A DNA stretch of 64,000 nucleotides from Pseudevernia furfuracea (taxonomy: Eukaryota; Ascomycota; Lecanoromycetes; Lecanorales; Parmeliaceae). Below are positions 42,719 through 54,820 of the stretch, one piece after another. A program made the position numbers and the translations under genes. Location of the stretch: contig JAIUPT010000013.1 of the NCBI GenBank assembly GCA_022315425.1, forward strand, positions 496,001 through 560,000, in the 5' to 3' direction. Position 1 is the first letter of the stretch; the number at the start of each line of letters is the position of its first letter. The notes beneath the pieces were generated by a model. That model was given only the letters and a program-made list of their open reading frames with translations, ran no database searches and was not told the origin of the DNA.

Positions 42719-44928
42719 ATGGCATACACAATAATCGTGGGTTACATCGTTATCCTTGCTCATGGACATGCTAACTTCAGCAGCAAAAGTTCCGGGCCCT
42801 CTCAAGCATCCTTGCCATGGTCTTGTCCCTCCTCTTTCAAGTCCCACATTCAAATGGCCAATTCCCTCCGCCCATCGGCGCAGACTCTAATATTACCACA
42901 CTGCAATCTCCAGTAAATGGCAACATCACCATACGCTTCAAATCGCCGCCCGCGGGCACATGTACAACAGCATTCCCCACTCAAAAGCAATACACCGGAT
43001 ATGTTTCGTTGCCGCCTTTCACACTCGCGCCCATACAGCAAAACTACTCAATCAATACCTTCTTTTGGTTCGTTGAAGCCAGGACGGATTCAAGCTCAGC
43101 CCCTCTTACAGTGTATATAAACGGCGGACCGGGAAGCAGCAGCATGGTTGGGTTTTTTGAAGAAAACGGACCCTGCCAAGTAGTGGAGATAGCCCAGGGC
43201 AAGCTTGGTACGCAGCCTAATGACTGGGGATGGGATCGGAGCACCAACATTCTGTACGTGGACCAGCCAGATCAAGTGGGCTTCTCTTATGACACGCCAA
43301 CCAATGGATCTCTGAATCTATTTACCTCCATCATCACTGAGCCATCTTCGGACGTACCATCTGGTCAGCAAGACTATACATTCCTCAATGGTACTTTCAG
43401 CTCCAATAGCGGCAACTCGACGGCGAATACCACCGAAATTGCTGCACACGCAGTATGGCATATGTTGCAAGGCTTCCTTGGAGCGTTTCCTCAATACAAT
43501 CCAGGCACGTACTCGAACAGTACAAAGCCAGGAGCTGTCGGTGTCAATCTCTTCGCGGAGAGCTATGGAGGGAAATATGGTCCTGCCTTTGCGACGTTTT
43601 GGGAGCAACAGAATCTGTTGCGCAGGAACGGCTCCATACCAAATAACAAGACTTTAGAAATACATTTGTCCTCTCTGGGCATCATGCAGGGATGCGTCGA
43701 TGATCTGGTCCAAGGGAGATTTTACCCAATATTCGCCAACAACAATACCTACGGGATCCAGGCACTCTCGCTGACCGACCAGCAAGCCGCTGCTAGCAGC
43801 TTCTTGAGCGCGAATGGATGTCAGCAGCTCATCGAAAACTGTAGAAATGCCGTCACTGTCCAGGACCCTCAAAACAATGGAGATATGGCGAGTGTAAATC
43901 AGATCTGCGCAAACGCTCAGAACACCTGCAACAACGAGGTTTTTGGGCCCTACTATTCGTCTGGTCGAGATGTATACGACATCACTCAGAAGATGCCGGA
44001 TCCGTTCCCTCCGAGTACGTATCTGGAGTACCTCAACAATGCAGATGTCCAAGCTGCGATTGGTGTGGCTGTGAATTATACCCAGACCAACACAGCTGTG
44101 GCCAATGCTTTCCTTCAGACCGGGGACTATGAACGTGGGGACTACATTGGCGAGATGGCTTCTTTACTATCACTAGGTGTTCGCATCGCTCTAGTGTACG
44201 GAGATCGAGATTACATATGCAATTGGTTTGGTGGAGAGGCAGTCTCGTTTTCTATCGCAGCGCGAGCGGCCGGGTACTCGCCATTCTATTCAGCCGGCTA
44301 CGCCGACATAGTGGTTAACACCACATATGTTGGCGGTGCAGTCCGTCAATACGGCAATCTCTCTTTCTCCCGAATCTACGATGCCGGCCATCTCATACCT
44401 GCATACCAGCCCGAGACTGCCTTTACCGTTTTCACAAGGATCATCATGGGCAATGACATCTCGCTTGGCGAAGCTGCCGATTTGTCAACTTACACGAGCA
44501 ACGGGACCGCAAATGCTACAGAGACTAGCAAGGCTCCCGGTCAATTAGAACCAACTTGCTGGATTAGAAATATCGAGAATACGTGTACGAGTGACCAAAA
44601 AGCGATGTTACAGCAAGGTCAAGGCGTCATCATCAACGGTGTACTTTATGACGAGGCTAGCGATTGGAAGCCACCTCCGTCCTCGATTTCCGTTATGGCT
44701 GGCTACCCTGGGACCTACCCGACCTCGACAACGACGACTGGGCCAGCACCTACTGAGCAGGGCAGCTCTCCAAGTACGACCAGTGCAGTCCTGACTGGCG
44801 TCTTCACTGCAACGTCTACACCAAGTCCGACCCCCTCGAAGGGGCTTGCTTCCTGCGACAAGGCCCTTAATACGGGGTGGGCCTTGCTGGGATGTATGCT
44901 GGCTCTGGGAGGAGCCCGCATGATGTAA
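42719..44928 (+). CDS. Secreted serine carboxypeptidase, S10 family
   Basis: Removes C-terminal residues from peptides, probably in the secretory pathway or at the cell surface. The main exon runs to 44928. I propose a tiny first exon 42719-42736 and a 47-bp intron (GTGGGT donor, GCTAAC branch, CAGCAG acceptor), giving MAYTIIQKFRALSSILAMVL as a good signal peptide and 720 aa in total; a start at ATG 42817 is the alternative. Catalytic Ser is in FAESYGGKYG, Asp in VYGDRDYICNW and His in YDAGHLIPAYQP; the oxyanion block is INGGPGSSS. Many N-glycosylation sites are seen. A Ser/Thr/Pro-rich tail ends in a hydrophobic stretch (TGWALLGCMLALGGARMM), so a GPI anchor is possible. Confidence 0.88.
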
Positions 44929-46554
44929 GAGATGAAATGTACATATGAGTTGTTGCAAGGCTATGCTTCGGAAAAGCCAATGAATCAGGATAATCGTCGG
45001 GCAAAAATTTTCAACATCGATACCCTTTCCGTTCTTCGGCAATGTACGTTAATTGCTATAATTCCACCATGAGTGAGGTGGAAGGTCACTCTGGTGTTGG
45101 AGATTTAATTAGATACAGTGTCTGGTTACGCACTCCCTTTGACAAGGGTTCTAACCGTTGTGCATGTATTTAGTGCTTTCCAGCTGGCGTTGTTCAAGCT
45201 GACTGTGGTTGGTGAGGGTCACTATTTCAAGCGGTTCATGCTTACTGTATAGGCATATTGAGCCATACTTACTTCGCCAGGTTCTCGTGCTTACTGAATT
45301 TACTACTATTTTGAACGAATCAAATCTTATACAAAAAGGCGAAGAAATTCCAATCCAGAAGAGATCTTCTCTTATCGAACCAGTGAGAACTACCACTACT
45401 CATATAATCCGTCTGCTATCTCTTCCTTTACTTCTGTACTTTATTGATCCTATTTTCTTTCCAGAAAGCATGGTACCTAGCGGCTGGAAAATGGCCAACT
45501 TCCTTTAGAAGGGCCAGCGGCAGCATTCAGATACACTAAAGATGAGGTCCGTCTTCGTTCCCATGCCGTTATACCCTCAAAGTATGAAGGCGGCAGAGAA
45601 AGCAAGCTGACGTGAAGCTGACGTGTTTAAATTTTGTTGCTGAGGAGATCTCAACATGCATGAAGAGAATATCGGCCAGTCCACAAGCTTGGGGTGTGGC
45701 GGCAGAGTACATTCAAAGTTTTGGTATCCAGGAAGCAACGGAACGAGTGATCAGTCAGATGCAAGGCTGGATTGGACATCTCAAGTATTTCCTCCAACTA
45801 AAATCAGTGTACAGAAATAGGAAGATAGTCTACACCTACCTGGATCAGCCCCTGGCGCTGCGATATAAAGGAGAGCAATTTCCTGTGAACACTGCCTACG
45901 ACGTCTTAGGACGGATTTTGTCCGTCTGTGGTCCGGGCCCTCCAGGTGCCACGGCGAAGAACTACTCTCTACCAATGATAGCGCTATATTCGAAAAGGTG
46001 TTCGGTCCCAGGCAACGCGCCGCTTGACATGCGTATGCCAAGTGATTCGGTTACGCTCGGCAATCCTCGGATTATATGCGGCAGCTACCTCTATGAACCT
46101 GCTGTTAACAATAATAAGACTTTAATTTCCAGAGATTGCTTCGGCTTATATATAGTAAAATTCCAACTCTCGATGTAACGATTTTGCTTACCTTATTATC
46201 CAGAATCTGTATTTTCTATCAAGACTTGAATTGCCAAAGATTGCTCTACCAAAACATCCGACTACAACATACCCGCAAGCTTATGGTAGCCTTCTTTTGG
46301 TGCGTGACTTGCGAGTCTAGACAATCGACTAACCTATCAAAAGCATCATCACTGTTAGCGCTCATGCATGCGTTTGCCCATCCCCCACGAGCCCCCGCAC
46401 TACGCATCTTTGCAGGGGTCGTTTTTCCTCCTCATTGATGCCCTGGCATTTCCTTTTTCTGCTCAACGCCTTGAAAACCATTGGGTTGGGAGGAAATTGA
46501 AGCCGTTGAGTCTCTTCAGAGGGTCGCTCCTGTTCCCCTTTTCTGGTCGCTACC
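44929..46554. other. 1.6-kb gap, no confident gene
   Basis: One 188-codon open frame at 45612-46178 has no recognisable domain and atypical composition; I do not call it. The rest is comparatively AT-rich with short ORFs. The right end should contain the dioxygenase promoter. Confidence 0.35.
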
Positions 46555-48012
46555 ATGCTTACTGGACCTGCTTCACACTATAACATTCATGACCTCTCGG
46601 GGAAGCCTGAGCTTGACAAATTCGAGGAGGATCGCTTTCTGGCGGGTTCGTTACTGGCGGATGCTAGGTCGTCACCCCCAAAGGACTTGCCCAAGGGGTT
46701 TCCCGATTCAGTCTTCTCGGAGAGAACATGGTCTCCTTCCGACTTCAGAGACCGAAATAACTTTGTGGTCCAACTAAACGGAAATGACATCCACGAGATT
46801 GAGCAGGCGTTGGAGCATTTCAAGGGTAGTACGGGGCTGAGTGGTCTGGTACCCGATGCCTCAGATAGTTGACCATCAAGTAGAGACGTATAATCAGAAT
46901 CCTGACGAAGTATCCCGAGAGACTTTCCCCTTACCAACACTTGCTCCGAGACTTGAAAGAAAAGCCCATCAAGTACACTATGGATCCGGGTGTCTTCTGT
47001 TGAGAGGACTAAACCCCGCCCACTACACAGCGGCCGACAATCTTCTGGTCTATCTTGGGGTCACCAGTCACATCGCTCAGAGCCGTGCTCCTCAGGATAC
47101 CGACGGAAACATGCTAGGTCAGCAAGTGCCGAAGCATTGTCGCCCCTTTTTACTAATGCGGGAGACATAAGTTCACATCATGGATTATCTGGTGGGAGAA
47201 GAGCGACGCCCAACCTTCTCCAATCAAGCCATTGCGAGTTTCTTTCACGTTCCCTTGATACCGTGAGCCAAAAACTGACTAGAACTCAGCCATTCCACGT
47301 CGATCAAAGCGATGTTGTCGCCATGTACGTACTCTCCGTTGCCGCTCAAGGCGGAGAGTCTCGCATTGCTTCAGGCGCTCACATATACAATGTGATCGCC
47401 TCGACGCAGCCCGACGTAATCTCCGTCCTTGCCGAGGCATGCTGGCCGTTCCACCGGTAAGTGGCTAACCCTGGAACGTTGACGTTTGCCGAGCGGAGGT
47501 CCTGACGCGCGGCGAAATGTCTCATCAGGTTCGGAAACCCTTCGCAATGGACACTTCGGCCTTTGCTTTTCAACTTTCCCGATCATGGTCCCGTCTTCTT
47601 TTTCGACAGCCGTCATCTGATCCGCACAGCAGCCAACGCTGATAGCGTTGGAGCCCCCCGACTGACGGAAGAACAAGTCAAGGCGCTCGCTGTGTTGGAG
47701 CAAACAGCGCAAGATTGTGCCTACTCGGTCGAATTTCAGCCCGGCGACATTCAACTTCTCAACAACTTGAGCGTCCTTCACGCCAGGGACGCTTTTAGAC
47801 ATGGAAATAAAGACTCGGCGAGACATATACTCCGGCTTTGGTTGGAGAACAAGGAGCTAGCTTGGAAGAAGCCAGAAGTCGTTGAGAGTGCTAGAGGGAC
47901 GGCTTATCGCAATCTGAGGGATGACGGGAGCGTGATCAAAAGAAGATGGGCCTTGTCACCGGAAAGTTTCACTTTGGAAAGGATTTCCAGAAGATTCGAG
48001 TCGTGTAATTGA
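46555..48012 (+). CDS. TauD/TfdA-type Fe(II)/2-oxoglutarate dioxygenase
   Basis: Exons: 46555-46848, 46898-47117, 47172 to about 47235, about 47290-47456, and 47529-48012. Introns at 46849-46897, 47118-47171 (TACTAAT branch) and 47457-47528 are clear; the one at about 47235-47290 is needed to reach PFHVDQSD but I could not fix its donor in frame. The facial triad is visible: H and D in FHVDQSD, distal His in NLSVLHARDAF; the 2-oxoglutarate-binding Arg is in RHILRLWL. The VHIMDY block and GGESRIASGAHIYN also fit fungal family members. The substrate is unknown; a nutritional or secondary metabolism role is possible. If no frame-preserving splice exists, the gene is broken near 47235. Confidence 0.7.
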
Positions 48013-48126
48013 TTGCGTTTTACAACGGAGGTATAGATGGTTGAAGAGTCAAGACTACTAGATCACGGACCCGAGACGTTCTACTATTTGGAAAAATGTC
48101 CCTATGACATTACTCTACCTCCATAT

Positions 48127-51100
48127 TCACTGGATTGTCATCTGTTTTGTTTTGCCTTTCACTTCATGAGGTCTTTGAGTGCTTGCAACGCTCGTAGCTT
48201 GTAATTCGACGAGTCTCTTGACCTTAGGATGCTCGGTCCCTAAGCATTTCGTCAACGCTTCTGTTGAAAGCCGAAATATCTCTAATCCTTCTTGCTCAAG
48301 GCCGAGCTGAACCATGATGTGACCCAGTAGTGATCTGGCCAGTATCGTCTCCGGGTGCTCAGTCCCTAGCACCCTTGAAAGGCGACTGACTGTATCTTTG
48401 AGTCCTTCGAGAACTTCATCTCCACGATTCTGACATAGTCGAAGTTTGGCGTGAACGACCTTGTTCAATAGTCCTTCAGGGTGATTGGCGGTGAGACTTT
48501 TGGAGGTTTCCGACAAGACCTCTTCGGCGCGGGTGAGGTCTCCTACTTGAATAAGACTTTGCGCCATGACTCTAATAGCTCGGATGCAATCTGGCTGCTC
48601 TGGCTGCATTCCACTTTTCTGAATCGATAGCACCTTAGTCAGGATCGTAATAGCCTCTTCAGGCTGTCCATATTCATTCTTCAATTCCGCTAGCGCAATT
48701 TGGCAGAGTAGGTAATCATGGTTTCTTTGGATTGCACCGAAGGCCAATTGTAGTTCGGATGCATGCTCCAGAAGCTCTAGCGCCTCCTCATAAAAACCTT
48801 CTTCGCGATTGAGCACGCCGAGGTTGTATAGAGTCCGCAACATCGCTTGGTGTGTATTGCCCAGCTTAAGCTTATGCATTTGCTTCCATGCAAAATCCAA
48901 GAGCTCTCGAGCTCGGGTGAAATCTCCCAGGAAATAACTTATGCGTCCCAGAGAGTTGGCAGACCTTGCTGTATCCAACGTATCCGGACCAAGGAGTTTA
49001 AGTCGTGTTGTGAATACGTCAGAAAAGATTGCGATAGCTTGGGACCACTCCCCATTCAACTGCAAGACTATAGCCATCTTGTATTGTGGTTCCAGAGTTG
49101 ACAGAACGTCAACACTGGTGTCTTTGCTCAAGCTGTCAATTACCTGCTGCTGACTTGCTACTGCCTCCTTCATCATACCTGACTGCGCATACACAAGACT
49201 CAAAGTTGCTGCGGCCGCTCGATGGAGTTCTGTCATGTCGGAAGTACACCTAGCAAGCTGAGGTATCAATGACTCAAGAACTTTCATAGCCTCTGGGATT
49301 CTCCTCATATTCCACAAGACGTTTCCGAGTCCGTTTTTTGCAGTGAGAACCCGAGGATCAATGTCATCGAAGAGGCCATTTAATCTTGTGAGCGAGTCTT
49401 CGTGAAGCCTCTTAGCCTCCTCGAGTTGTGCTAATTCCGCTAAGACGTCCGCAAGTCGGCTTTGACATTGTATGCGTAGGCTTAACTGAGAATCGTCATC
49501 TTCAGGTTTCTGAACATGCCTCAAGATACTCTCTGCCTGGTGAAGTCTCCCAAACTCGACATAAAGATTGGCGATGAAGTAGAGAGCTGTGAGACCGCTC
49601 GGTTCTGAGATGAATGTCGAATAAAAGGCAGCATCTGCATCAGTCTCAATGATCTCGAGACAGGCATCGGCATTCGACAGCAGCCGACGCTTCAAGCTGC
49701 CATCCTCGTCCAGTGATGGATGTTTCGCAAGAGTTTCTGCTGCTCTTCCAACAATGACCATGGCATGTATTTCATGACGCTTTCTAGTCATAGACGACAG
49801 CCTATCACGACCCCAGGAATGAACGAGTGGATGGAACTTTATGGTCCCTGGTGGAGGCGGAACTCCTCGCTTTGCAAGCGAGAATGACATAATCCTTCCA
49901 ATGGCGCTACTGAAGGCGAATTTGTTCTTATACAAGTCAACCAGCCACAACAAGTCTACTGGTAGATCAACACTACCGACTTCTCTCGTCTGGCCGATAG
50001 CCAAATGAAACAATCCCTCCCAAGCAGATTCACGGTGGAGGAACGTAAGTAAGAGCAACAAGCGAGCCGTCCCGTCGTCCTGAAGCTCAAGCGTCCTATA
50101 GGAAACCTCCCATGTGGTGTACACAGTCTCTTGTCGGTTATTACAGATGTCACACAAAGGTAAGCGCTGGAGGAGATCGCGATGGTACCGCTTATAAAGT
50201 GGCAAATACTCATCGAGTCGAATCTGGGCGTCACTGATATATGCCCCTGCTTGCTCAATAGCCAAAGGAAGGTACCCAAGGGCCTTCACGATATCTTTTG
50301 CGAAAACTTCATCTAAATTCTAACGTTAGAGAAGAGGTTTCGATAATCGACAGGGCTAGAATTCACCAGTTGCAGTTAGCACGCGAAGTCGAGCGCTGTT
50401 TAATAAAATTGAAACTCCTTCGCCTTCTGCTACACCATCAACCTCAATGGCGTAACCAAGGCGGACGGCAGCCGTAGATCTGGACGTTATTATTACCCTC
50501 CGTGCATTTGTTTGCGGCAGAAACCCCTCCACCGAGAACTTTTCCAAGTCGTCCATATTATCAAGAATTAAGAGCCATTTATCGTTTCTCTCCTGTTCCA
50601 GGATATCTTTGACTGCTCTGGTAATCGCAGGCAAATGTGCACTGTCGTTGGATAACTGCCCGTTAGGGAGCATGAATGGTGTTAGCCGAAAGTTCCGCAA
50701 AGTGCTCTGCCGCTCAGTATCGTTGGTCAAAGCCACCGTATGATCAAGGTATCTTTGGGCAATATCCCGAAAGCCGAGCCGAATGCTACTCTCACTTGAG
50801 CCATCGACATATAATATCGCCGAAAACTTATCAATGTGCTCAGCAGCATATGTAAGTGCCAATTGGGTTTTCCCCATACCACCTAGGCCATAGAGCACGA
50901 CGATATGCCCATTTGGAGCTATCGCTTGGTCTCGACCACCAAGGGGTGGGAAAATATGGCTATGGATCTGAGCCAGATGCGTCCGTCGACCAATGAAGTT
51001 AGGATTTCTCTCGCTACTCAAGCGAAACGGTAGACTATACAATTCCGATCTTTGCTTATGTTGGTCGTTCTCTTGTGGAAATCAGCATATGGCCAAAACT

Positions 51101-52327
51101 GATGTGGCTGGCTTCATCCTCACGTTCGTCCATAAAAGTTGCTCTGGCCGCCTCCTGTCCAGCCCAGGCAATACGAACTGGGTCATGGCAATCTTGCATC
51201 ATGATGTTCAGCCGAGAGGCAACAGATTGAAAGTCCTGATCCTCAGGATTCTCGAACCGCACTAGCTCCTTATGATCCTTTGCAAAGCCCAGCACTTCCG
51301 AGTCTGCTGTTCCTGCAATGATGGCAGATTCTTGCGAAACCACCTTCCAAGTCAGCAAATTGATCGTTCCTACTCTGGGGTAACGAACATACCACGCAGC
51401 TTGTGCCCAAAGCCAGAGAGGTAGGATATGTTTCATAACAGAAGATGAGTTTGAAATTGTCACTTATGGATGTGAACTGATCAACTTGTTGTCGTAACCA
51501 TTCCGAGTTCGTTTTGAGATGCTTGATGACCGATGTATTTGTTTTTGCAAACACGGAACCGATTCTCAACATTGTTGTGGCCCAAGCAGCACCCCCACTG
51601 CCAGAATGGGGAGTCCCGAAGAAAAGTATGCCATAAGTAGAGAGTTTTATCGAAAGGTGATCAGGTAGATGATGTGGTGTGCTCAGGCTGGAGTGGATAA
51701 GAGCCTAACGAGTCGGTAAACATGTCGATTCTTGTGCGACGTGAACTAGGATTACCCCTTTCACCAAAATCCCGCCTAAACTATGTGCTAGAAATATAAT
51801 TGGTCTTTCTTGTGTCTAGGTATCTGAATTAGAGACATTCGAAATTCAGGAAAGAAGAACATACTTTGGTGTAGCTCCGGAGTGCACAAAGACGCGAAAC
51901 GAAGGTTATAGCGTGATCGTACAGAAATTGGACTGTCATATGGCGGGACCCATGAGTTCGAGCATCATAACCATATGTAATGACTCTAACATCGTTATTC
52001 AGAACGGAAGGCAACAAGTCGCGTAACCAGAGCGTTCCATTGCTCGAGGTCCACGTCTTTTCACGGTCGCCATTCAAACCATGAATAGCGATAATACTTA
52101 AATGTACGACTCAGCTACGCCAAAAGACTCGCCAGGGACGGAGATTTGTACTCTACTTTGGAGTTTGTCCCGTTTACAAGAGTTTTGAATCCCAGATTAC
52201 CTCTATCGGAGGGGGATAGTGCTTGCGACGATAGTTTTCGCCTTCTTTGGTCGAAGGAAGGTGGGATTGAAGGTTGTTCTTCCCACAGTGGATGGTCGTT
52301 GGACGTATCTGATGTAGCATGGTGAAT
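48127..52327 (-). CDS. Fungal NLR: SesB-like esterase / NB-ARC / TPR
   Basis: STAND-type receptor-like protein. Exons (minus): 52327-52152 (5' end uncertain, no ATG seen, so an upstream exon is likely), 52096-51865, 51815-51756, 51704-51393, 51343-51124, 51071-50367 and 50312-48127; all junctions keep frame, for about 1297 codons. The N-terminal domain is an alpha/beta hydrolase of the kind found in fungal SesB: IIAIHGLNGDREKTW, nucleophile elbow IIFLAHSLGGIL, and GILFFGTPHSGSGG. NB-ARC follows with Walker A YGLGGMGKTQLAL, Walker B WLLILDNMDD, RRVIITSRS and GYLPLAIEQAGAYI. The C-terminal ~550 residues are tandem TPRs (for example ARSANSLGRISYFLGDFTRA). Introns are 49-55 bp. Such proteins are linked to non-self recognition and cell death in fungi; that role here is inferred. 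Confidence 0.88.
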
Positions 52328-53080
52328 CTATTCAGCATTAGCTTTTGTGTCCAGAAAATGGGAGATTTTTGGCGATTTATTGTACGGCTCCTGTTTCTGA
52401 CGTTTCTCCAGGATGCGAGGGTTGGGTCTTGGCAGTCACGGGGACATTGGGCTTGGAGCGCAAGAACAAGCGACGGAGGCCAAGCTTAATACTGCCCTTT
52501 GACTGGTCTCGAGATTCATCCATAAGGTACGAGTACGGTAGTCAGAGTAGATACGATATGGCGATGAGATGAGAAAGATGATACATAACCAATCTAGAAT
52601 AGAGGGCTAAATCAAATGCCGTCTATGACTTGACTTCCACTCCCCGAGTGCGGTAGTGTGACTGTTGGGGGGGGGGGACAACGCATCAAGGCAGCTACTA
52701 AGCCTACTATTGTACTATTGTACTTCAGCTGGAACACGCCCTGCGTCTTGGTTGCGAGTACAGAGCAAGTGATTCGCCGCTACCGTAAGGAAACTTCTCG
52801 TAATAGAAAGTCCACCGTCGACCAAATGAAACAGCTCAGCACCTAGAGATGGGCGAGCGGTCGTACGCTAAGCAAGTCTACAACTGATGTATATAGTCCA
52901 TTGTAGTGACTTATCCTCAGTGATCACCTTTTGGTTTATAGCAAACCCGTCCCTTCTCTCCTAGAGTAAGTGTCTCGTAGGGCTGACCGGATATATGATA
53001 CTCTATCCCCGGCAACTTCCAATGTGGACTTTTACCACTACAGTACCACTACATTCACACAATCAACTCTTCATTAAGCC
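52328..53080. other. NLR 5' flank and FMC1 promoter
   Basis: Divergent upstream region. A missing first exon of the NLR may lie in 52328-52600. An 11-bp G run occurs at about 52666. The + strand just before 53081 is rich in CAC/ACTACA repeats. Confidence 0.4.
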
Positions 53081-53395
53081 ATGGCAGCATCAACTTCTCA
53101 TCTCCGCTCTATCTACCGCTCTCTCCTCCGCGAGCTACCTCACCGACCACTTTCCGCTCCTTCCCCAATCCAGCAACGCATCCGCAACACCATATCCTCC
53201 GATTCCGCCCCAATACAACTTGAAGAAGCGGAACAATATATCCAGTACGTGAAGACACAAAGGATGTACGCTACGCTTTTGGAGAGATACAATCCTGGAA
53301 TGTCGATGGATGAAGAAGAGAAGGTCCGGCTGACGGCGAGGAGGGTGGGAATGGATTTGCCTGAGGAGTGGCGGGCTGGGAAGAAGGATTCTTAA
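53081..53395 (+). CDS. fmc1: ATP synthase assembly factor Fmc1 (LYR-type)
   Basis: Single-exon, 104 aa, the usual size. Fmc1 is a mitochondrial matrix protein helping F1 assembly together with Atp12. The N-terminal helix LRSIYRSLLRELPHRPL is LYR-like, followed by QRIRNTISSD, EAEQYIQYVKTQRMYATLLE and the conserved YNPGMSMDEEEKVRLTARRV before GMDLPEEW. The start is the only suitable ATG. Confidence 0.85.
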   Translation: MAASTSHLRSIYRSLLRELPHRPLSAPSPIQQRIRNTISSDSAPIQLEEAEQYIQYVKTQRMYATLLERYNPGMSMDEEEKVRLTARRVGMDLPEEWRAGKKDS

Positions 53396-54820
53396 CCAAT
53401 GACTACGTCATGATGTGGAGACGTGTATATGTGCACTGCAACATCAGGTACGAATGCAATCCTCAATCACTGGATTCGAAGTTATACTGACGAAGTTCGA
53501 CAGACGCTGAAAGTTAGAGAGCGGAGTCGACAAAGCCTGGCAAGCTTCACATGACCAGAGAGCCAAAGTGGGAAAGATCCAGCCTCATTCATGACTTCTC
53601 TTGGGCCTTGGCGTGCAAGAGGAAGTAAGGTCTGGGACAGGGAGTCGTCGTGACGCGGAGGACGCAGAACTGGAAACGTTTATACGACTATGAGATTTCA
53701 TCGCATCATCCGGACCTGAGGTTACAAAAGACCAGCATGAAGTACTGCAAAAGCACACTTGTGCTTCTCTGCATTGCGAAACAAGTCGAGGGCAGCATTC
53801 AGTCGCAAAGACATGGAAAATCCTGGGTCGACGTCCAGGAGAAAGGCTTTGGTAGAAGTACCTCAGTCTGCCGCACTTCTTGCGTGCTATTTCATAAGCT
53901 TGGATAGATGCAGAGAGAGCATGGACCGAGATCTAGAAGTCTATGCGCCCAGAGCAACACTCTCGGTCGTTCCGGATCAGGGTTCCGGGACTTGACGCCT
54001 TTCGAGTCCAAAGGAGCGTTTGCTTACCCACCGGCAGTCCGTCGATTCTCCATCATTCCAGTCTTCCGAAACTAAGCATCGCATGCCTTCGAACATCTCC
54101 TGTCCCCTCGTCCCTCTCAAGCCTACTCACTCTATTGCACTCCTATGACTCGATTAGATACCAATTTTCTAGGCTTGGCATCTGGCAGTGCCTACACAAA
54201 CCACCTAACTCCCCGAACCTTTTTCCTTCCTTCATACCATTGCCCACTCGCATCTTCATCTTTGCTCTGCGCCTGTGGCTTCTCGGTCTTTGCCTACCCT
54301 TTTCTTCAATCTTTGCCCCTGTTTCTTATCCGTCTTTGCTTGCTCTCTTCTTTGGTCTTTATCTCCTTTTCTTCTCCCTCCCCTCCGCCTTCCCAGATAC
54401 GCCCACGCATACCTTCCCCTCGCATACGGCTACAATTCTCATTGTCTACACGTCTTACAAGCTACACACATCTACCTTCATCTCGGACCATCTTCCTCGC
54501 AAACGGCCCCTATTTTTTCTCTATCTTTCTTAAAAAACAACGCCCTTCTTTGCCATCTATCCTCAGCCATCTTCTTCGACATCCTGCTTGTATATACTAT
54601 CTAATGCTCTCGTAATTCTAGCCCAGATGAGTCTCATAGCATAGCTTGGTTGCTAGGCGGCCTCATCATGGCGCTCGTTTTATACGAGACCATGGAGGGG
54701 CTACACATACGTATCATATGAGCACTGACGTCGGTTCGGCATCTCGTATTCAATCGATGTAGGCTTACAAAAATCCTCTACCTCCTGGCTTTGTCTAAAA
54801 AACAAAGTCGAGGACCTCCA
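53396..54820. other. 1.4-kb gap with long pyrimidine tract
   Basis: No recognisable gene. From about 54050 to 54580 the + strand is strongly C/T-rich over some 500 bp and keeps several overlapping frames open by composition. It resembles a promoter or leader but the next gene to the right is on the minus strand and ends at 54821. Confidence 0.4.

Noticed and set aside
45612..46178. 188-codon + ORF
   Set aside because: No domain, no promoter-like context, unremarkable composition; could be chance in a 1.6-kb gap.
47457..47528. Dioxygenase intron ending CCTGACGCGCGGCGAAATGT..CAG, reminiscent of the introner end
   Set aside because: Only CTGAC and CGAAATGT match, spacing differs, there is no core and the length (72 bp) is ordinary.
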